Part shown: positions 7,336-10,950 of the stretch, in pieces
Layout of the letters: each line of letters starts with the position of its first letter
Position numbering within the stretch: the first letter of the stretch is position 1
Assembly (NCBI GenBank): GCA_903912795.1
Contig: CAIWIS010000923.1
Location: 1 to 10,950, forward strand
Source of the DNA: an uncultured Bacteroidales bacterium
GTDB lineage: Bacteria > Bacteroidota > Bacteroidia > Bacteroidales > Paludibacteraceae
DNA: 10,950 bases
Reading direction: 5' to 3'
Notes under the pieces: model-generated
Told to the model about the DNA's origin: nothing
The model's input: only the letters and a program-made list of their open reading frames with translations
Database searches by the model: none
Translations under genes and position numbers: made by a program

Positions 7336-7368
7336 TCGAGTTTCACCGTTTTTTATCGAGTTTCACCG
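7336..7368. repeat. Two direct repeats of TCGAGTTTCACCG just upstream of ftsX
   Basis: The identical 13-mer TCGAGTTTCACCG occurs at 7336-7348 and 7356-7368, a period of 20 nt, separated by a T-rich spacer. On the transcribed minus strand each copy reads CGGTGAAACTCGA and is followed by a run of A. The copy nearest ftsX contains the GTG that an automatic gene finder could take as the ftsX start. It sits 13 nt upstream of the ATG, that is, in the ftsX leader. Confidence 0.85.
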
Positions 7369-7388
7369 CAGGGGTAACGCGATTGATT

Positions 7389-7485
7389 ATCTTAAAACGT
7401 GATACCCGAATACGTGTAACCCGTTTTATCTTATAACGTGATACCCGAGTACGTGTAACCCGTTATTTTACGTGTAACCCGTTTT
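7389..7485. repeat. 39-bp tandem repeat built from ACGTG-(AT/TA)-ACCCG cores
   Basis: Two directly adjoining 39-bp units (7389-7427 and 7428-7466) differ at only three positions, and a third partial unit (7469-7485) repeats the last 17 bases of unit 1. Each full unit holds two related 12-mers, ACGTGATACCCG and ACGTGTAACCCG, which differ by swapping AT for TA. In total five cores occur, starting at 7397, 7412, 7436, 7451 and 7470. The units abut with no spacers, so this is not a CRISPR array. The array ends 2 nt from the yfhO-family stop codon and fills most of the gap to ftsX. It lacks an obvious long hairpin. Its function is unknown. Confidence 0.9.
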
Positions 7486-7487
7486 AA

Positions 7488-9965
7488 TTATTTTATTTCT
7501 TTTTTTTTGAAAGAAATAAATCCAAAAACTAAGAATCCCAAAATCATTATTATTGATGAACTTAATGCAATTATATTTCCAATTTTATACGACATTGGTT
7601 CAAATTTGAATTCAAGTTCGTAAGTACCTTTTTTGAGCGGCATAGCACGCAATAGATAATTAGCTCTGAAATAGGACGCTTTTTCACCATTTATGTATGC
7701 ATTCCAACCTTTATCGTAATAAATTTCGGAAAACACGGCTAACTGATCCGTGCCGGAACTAAAGGTGTATACCAAATGGTTTGGTTTGTAGGATTTTAGA
7801 GCAATTCTAGCTGCACTGTCGGCTACAATGGTTGTTGGTACTTGCGAAGCAAATTGTTTATCAACAACCACTTCGTTTTTAGTGTTAATTTCACCAACCA
7901 ATTTCATTTCTTCATTTGCATCAGCAGCTATCCGTACGTTTTTAACCAACCAGGCATTGCCATTGCAGTAAGGATTTACTAGTGGAGCAGCATCTTTATT
8001 GTAAATCACATACTTCATATTTAGCATGTTCAGTACTCCGAGCGAATCCAGTGTTGGCGCTATTTGGTCAAAAGTTTTAGCACGTCCAAAAGCTCCAAAT
8101 AGTTGACCTATCTCGCCTTCAATCTGCATATTGATCAATTCCTGATAACGACGTAATTTGGCAGCATGATATCCACCAATGTTTTTATGAAAATACGATG
8201 GTTTCGAATCATTAAAAATGTTGACCGAAGCATCCAACACGCGATACTCCGATTTATCGGCCAGAATCATATTATCGGCAGCCGATGGTTCAATGAGCGT
8301 TTCCAAGCGGCGTTTACGTTCAAAACTACTGTCGTTCAAGTAGCGTTTGGCAACTGGAACTAAATCGGCTAAAAACAAAATGCCAAATATTGCAATAACG
8401 GTATTTGTTTTTAGAGTGCCTTTTATAAACAGCCAAAGCAAAACAGCCGCAGCCAATACAAAACCAACTGAACGCCAAGCATCTGAGCGTAACATAGCTT
8501 CGCGGTCGAGTGGGAGGGTTTCTTTCAAAAAAGCATAATCGCCACTAAACTGAGCGTCGGCAGGCGATACAAAACTTCCTGCTAACGATGGGATAAGAGC
8601 AAATATCAATGCTACGCCAGCTGTTATTCCTGCGCTAATGAGTACTGGGCGAAGCAGCTTTTCTTTCGCGTTTTCGGTAGATAATACTTCTTTTAATGCT
8701 AGCAATGCCATTAATGTAATTCCAAATCCGGTGGCAACGAGTGTCATCGATACGGTACGGAATTTATTGTACATGGGCACATAGTCGATAAAGAAATCGG
8801 TAAGCCACATTAGGTTTTTACCCCAAGAGAGGAATAATGTGAGCAGAATCATGGGCAACAACCACCACAAAATACGTTTTTCGACTACGAAAAATCCAAG
8901 TATAAATAGAAAAATGATTATTGCACCCAAATAAACGGGACCCGAAGTGCCAGGCTGATCACCCCAATAAAGTGGCAATTGAAAGTCCTTCATCACTTTT
9001 TCAACGTCGGGCACATTGTAGCTTTTAATTTTTTCGGCTGTTTTGGTATCTGTGCCGAGTGTGCCTCCGCTTGCACCTCCATTGAAATTAGGAATAAGCA
9101 AAGTCATTGTTTCCGCTTTTCCATAACTCCAATTGGTAATATAATCTTTATTTAAACCTTGTTGCGAGTTTTGGGTATCGGTAGTTAGGCCATTGGACTT
9201 ACCACGCATGGTGTACTCGCCATATTCATAGGTAGTTATAAGCGAAGTGGCATTCATTCCCAATGCTATTACCGCAGCCGCAATCAGCAATCCAGTTGAT
9301 TGAAAAAACGATTTTAATTGTTTGTCGCGAAGGCTGTAAATAAACTCAACAACTGCAAAGAATAAAAGTACTATTAATGTATAATACAAAATTTGAACGT
9401 GATTGGCCCTGACTGCTAAGCTTAAAAACAAAGCGGTAACGAGTGTTCCAGCAATTTTTCGGTCGCGGAAAGCCATATAAACACCACCAATAAGCGGCGC
9501 CATGTAAGCTATGGTTATGGCTTTTGAATTATGTCCGGCAAGTATAATTATAAAGTTGTACGAAGCAAACGAAAATGCAATGGCGCCCACAATAGCCAAC
9601 CAAGGTTTTACTCTAAAAGCCAGTAATAGGATATAAAAGCCTATTAAATAAAGCATTAGATTGTAAACAGTAGCAGGATATAACGTGATTACCATCTCAA
9701 CATATTTAATAAAATTGTATGGTTGAGTCATCGAAATTTGGTATGCAGGCATACCACCAAACATAGAATTTGTCCAGAGAGTAACGTCCGAATTGGAATT
9801 GTTGTAGTCCATGGTTTCTTTGGCCATACACATCCAACTTTCCGAATCGTGGCCTAAGAGTTGTTTGCCTTCAATTACTGGAGTGAAATACGCAAAGGAG
9901 ATAAATGTAAATAACAGAATTGCAATAATATGCGGAGTGAATTTGGCGATACTGTTTTTATTCAT
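7488..9965 (-). CDS. YfhO-family polytopic membrane protein (GT-C-like)
   Basis: An 825-residue inner-membrane protein of the YfhO family (the Bacillus YfhO type). Bacillus and Listeria members are linked to lipoteichoic-acid glycosylation, with YfhO thought to be the GT-C enzyme using a lipid-linked sugar; the Bacteroidota substrate is unknown. N-terminal TM1 (about 11-30) is followed by an external loop with GHDSESW (38-44) and FGGMPAYQI (69-77), typical of GT-C-like folds with an acidic residue after TM1. Many helices follow to about 535. YNKFRTVSM (399-407) is a family-like block. A large soluble domain (about 540-790) ends with YYDKGWNAYINGEKA (749-763), close to the YfhO signature, and a final helix lies at 797-818 before KKKEIK. 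Nothing appears truncated. It is the first gene of the minus-strand block, with a promoter-like site 46-53 nt upstream. Glycan or lipid glycosylation in the envelope is family-based inference. Confidence 0.92.
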   Translation of the reverse strand: MNKNSIAKFTPHIIAILLFTFISFAYFTPVIEGKQLLGHDSESWMCMAKETMDYNNSNSDVTLWTNSMFGGMPAYQISMTQPYNFIKYVEMVITLYPATVYNLMLYLIGFYILLLAFRVKPWLAIVGAIAFSFASYNFIIILAGHNSKAITIAYMAPLIGGVYMAFRDRKIAGTLVTALFLSLAVRANHVQILYYTLIVLLFFAVVEFIYSLRDKQLKSFFQSTGLLIAAAVIALGMNATSLITTYEYGEYTMRGKSNGLTTDTQNSQQGLNKDYITNWSYGKAETMTLLIPNFNGGASGGTLGTDTKTAEKIKSYNVPDVEKVMKDFQLPLYWGDQPGTSGPVYLGAIIIFLFILGFFVVEKRILWWLLPMILLTLFLSWGKNLMWLTDFFIDYVPMYNKFRTVSMTLVATGFGITLMALLALKEVLSTENAKEKLLRPVLISAGITAGVALIFALIPSLAGSFVSPADAQFSGDYAFLKETLPLDREAMLRSDAWRSVGFVLAAAVLLWLFIKGTLKTNTVIAIFGILFLADLVPVAKRYLNDSSFERKRRLETLIEPSAADNMILADKSEYRVLDASVNIFNDSKPSYFHKNIGGYHAAKLRRYQELINMQIEGEIGQLFGAFGRAKTFDQIAPTLDSLGVLNMLNMKYVIYNKDAAPLVNPYCNGNAWLVKNVRIAADANEEMKLVGEINTKNEVVVDKQFASQVPTTIVADSAARIALKSYKPNHLVYTFSSGTDQLAVFSEIYYDKGWNAYINGEKASYFRANYLLRAMPLKKGTYELEFKFEPMSYKIGNIIALSSSIIMILGFLVFGFISFKKKEIK

Positions 9966-10010
9966 GAAATGTAGTCGTTAGTAAAAGTGCAGTTTTTGGG
10001 AAAAATCATA

Positions 10011-10018
10011 CAAAAGTA
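10011..10018 (-). promoter_or_regulatory. Putative Bacteroidota -7 element for the yfhO-family gene
   Basis: The minus strand reads TACTTTTG, an exact match to the Bacteroidota sigma-ABfr -7 consensus TAnnTTTG, 45 nt before the ATG at 9965. The -33 partner (TTTG or TTG) is not clear; only a weak TTTAG lies at 10044-10048, at slightly long spacing. If used, it would give a leader of about 35-40 nt. In an AT-rich region this 8-mer can arise by chance, so position is the main support. Confidence 0.5.
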
Positions 10019-10166
10019 CATCATTTTTGCCTGTTTGGTACAGCTAAAGCGGTTAAAAAATAAAAAAACGATTCCAAAACATGCAATTATTCTATTAAAA
10101 ACACACATTAGGACTTATTTTACATAAAAAAGGATGATAAAGTTAGTAGTTTTCCAAAAAAATATA

Positions 10167-10174
10167 TAGATTTG
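10167..10174 (+). promoter_or_regulatory. Putative Bacteroidota -7 element for the S-component gene
   Basis: TAGATTTG is an exact match to TAnnTTTG and lies 43 nt before the ATG at 10218. A poor -33 candidate (TTAG, 10143-10146) is 20 nt upstream. The predicted leader, about 35 nt, is too short for a typical riboswitch. Together with the opposite-strand site at 10011-10018 it makes 9966-10217 a divergent promoter region; I see no coding sequence or clear operator palindrome in this stretch. Confidence 0.55.
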
Positions 10175-10217
10175 CAACTCAAAACAGAAACAGTAATTAT
10201 CACTTAATCAATATGCC

Positions 10218-10727
10218 ATGAACGCAACGGTAAAACTTTACAATTACAATTTTGCTAGTATTAAAACTTATTTATTTGCCACCATTTTTGTAGTGGGCAA
10301 TATTATTTTACCTCAAGTTGCGCATTTTGTGCCTCAAGGTGGTTTTATCTTTTTACCAATTTACTTTTTTACACTCATAGCAGCTTACAAATACGGTTTA
10401 AAAGTAGGTTTACTTACCGCTATCCTTTCGCCGGTTATTAATCACTTGCTTTTTGGAATGCCTCCAATGGCTGTTTTGCCAGCTATTCTTATTAAATCGG
10501 TACTCTTGGCAGGTGCAGCAGCTTATTTAGCACGTCGCAGCAATGCCGTAACATTGGTTAATTTGTTATTAGCAGTTTTGGTTTATCAATTTGCAGGCAC
10601 CATGCTTGAATGGGCTTTGGTTCGCGACTTTACAGTAGCTATTCAGGATTTCCGTATTGGTGTACCAGGCATGTTGTTACAGATTTTTGGTGGTTTTGCA
10701 TTACTCAAAGCTATTGAAAAACGCTAA
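10218..10727 (+). CDS. Probable ECF transporter S component, substrate unknown
   Basis: A 169-residue, very hydrophobic protein with about six membrane helices (roughly 15-33, 42-58, 62-78, 84-104, 110-130 and 148-165). That is the size and helix count of an energy-coupling-factor S component, the substrate-binding membrane subunit for vitamins or metals. The segment YKYGLKVGLLTAILSPVINH (58-77), followed by LLFGMPP, resembles the G-rich helix and loop patterns of that superfamily. No diagnostic vitamin-specific motif is recognised. No ECF ATPase or T component is in the window, so it either uses a shared module encoded elsewhere or works alone. The ATG at 10218 is chosen; an overlapping ATG at 10213 meets a stop after two codons. 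The gene appears monocistronic, with its own promoter-like element and a strong hairpin 20 nt after the stop. Confidence 0.62.
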   Translation: MNATVKLYNYNFASIKTYLFATIFVVGNIILPQVAHFVPQGGFIFLPIYFFTLIAAYKYGLKVGLLTAILSPVINHLLFGMPPMAVLPAILIKSVLLAGAAAYLARRSNAVTLVNLLLAVLVYQFAGTMLEWALVRDFTVAIQDFRIGVPGMLLQIFGGFALLKAIEKR

Positions 10728-10747
10728 AAACCAAACTACTGTTTTAA

Positions 10748-10800
10748 AAACCACATAAGGCATATTAGAAAGCGATATTCTAATGTGCCTTATGTGGTTT
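10748..10800 (+). terminator. Long, nearly perfect hairpin after the S-component gene, probable terminator
   Basis: Arms 10748-10770 and 10778-10800 pair over 23 bp with a single T/G difference that becomes a G-U wobble in RNA. The 7-nt middle can close further as A-U around a GCGA loop, a GNRA tetraloop, leaving one bulged A. It lies between two + strand genes, so it can insulate them. Only short T stretches follow (TTTATAATTCTTTT), not a solid U-tract, so termination could be less classical. Read on the other strand the stem is also followed by mixed A/T. Confidence 0.75.
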
Positions 10801-10858
10801 ATAATTCTTTTCAATTTTATATAAAGGATTAACTCTGTAAATTTTCAAAATAATGTGT

Positions 10859-10866
10859 TAGCTTTG
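10859..10866 (+). promoter_or_regulatory. Putative Bacteroidota -7 element for the last gene
   Basis: TAGCTTTG matches TAnnTTTG exactly and lies 22 nt before the ATG at 10889, implying a short leader of about 15 nt. No convincing -33 TTTG is present at the expected spacing. It lies just beyond the preceding hairpin, which is consistent with a new transcription unit beginning here. Confidence 0.55.
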
Positions 10867-10888
10867 CACTTACAAAATTATCACCAAT

Positions 10889-10950
10889 ATGAACTCACGA
10901 ACATTCACCGAAATAATGCAGCGCTTTGCCGAAATAGAAATCGACGAGCC
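10889..10950 (+). CDS. 5' end of an unidentified gene
   Basis: An open frame begins at the ATG at 10889 and runs off the window after 20 codons plus two bases. The visible N-terminus is MNSRTFTEIMQRFAEIEIDE, with a proline as the likely next residue. It is polar and amphipathic, has no signal peptide, and suggests a cytoplasmic protein starting with a helix. A promoter-like element 22 nt upstream supports the start. Too little is present to name a family or relate it to the S-component gene. Confidence 0.6.
   Translation, partial: MNSRTFTEIMQRFAEIEIDE

Noticed and set aside
7336..7485. Possible CRISPR array
   Set aside because: The units adjoin each other without spacers of unique sequence, the cores are only 12-13 nt, and no cas gene is present. 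This is tandem repetition.
10175..10217. Riboswitch upstream of the S-component gene
   Set aside because: The leader predicted from the promoter-like element is only about 35 nt, A-rich and unstructured, too short for a known vitamin riboswitch.

Overview
The window looks like a piece of an AT-rich chromosome from the Bacteroidota, most likely order Bacteroidales. Three things point there. The gene whose 3' end opens the window finishes in a type IX secretion (Por) C-terminal sorting signal. The housekeeping block ftsX - DUF3098 - uppP - truB - queA is the arrangement I associate with Bacteroidales. Three gene starts are preceded by matches to the Bacteroidota -7 promoter element TAnnTTTG, and clear Shine-Dalgarno sequences are absent. 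The genus cannot be named from what is visible.

Layout. Positions 1-3453 (+ strand) hold a run of five closely spaced genes, all predicted to act at or beyond the inner membrane: the tail of a type IX-secreted protein, an exported protein with YD/RHS-like beta-hairpin motifs, a lipoprotein, a probable outer-membrane beta-barrel protein, and a small protein with a coiled coil and two membrane helices. None of the last four has a function I recognise. A symmetrical A/T-flanked hairpin at 3465-3503 separates this run from the convergent block and can serve both strands.

Positions 3530-9965 (- strand) form a co-directional block, in transcription order: yfhO-family GT-C-like membrane protein, ftsX, DUF3098 small membrane protein, uppP, truB, queA. 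It mixes envelope biogenesis (a YfhO-like glycan enzyme, FtsX in cell-wall hydrolase control, UppP recycling the undecaprenyl carrier) with tRNA modification (TruB making pseudouridine 55, QueA making the epoxyqueuosine precursor). DUF3098 and uppP overlap by 4 nt, so they are probably translationally coupled. All three sizeable gaps in the block carry short repeats: a heptamer array before truB, a small inverted repeat before DUF3098, and two tandem-repeat families between yfhO and ftsX. One of the latter supplies a spurious GTG start for ftsX.

Positions 9966-10217 are a divergent promoter region. To its right, on the + strand, are a six-helix protein resembling an ECF-transporter S component, a very stable hairpin closed by a GCGA tetraloop (10748-10800), a further promoter, and the first 20 codons of an unidentified gene that runs off the window. 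I found no rRNA, tRNA, CRISPR array, transposase or phage gene. The least explained parts are the envelope gene run at 126-3453 and the structured repeats at 7336-7485.
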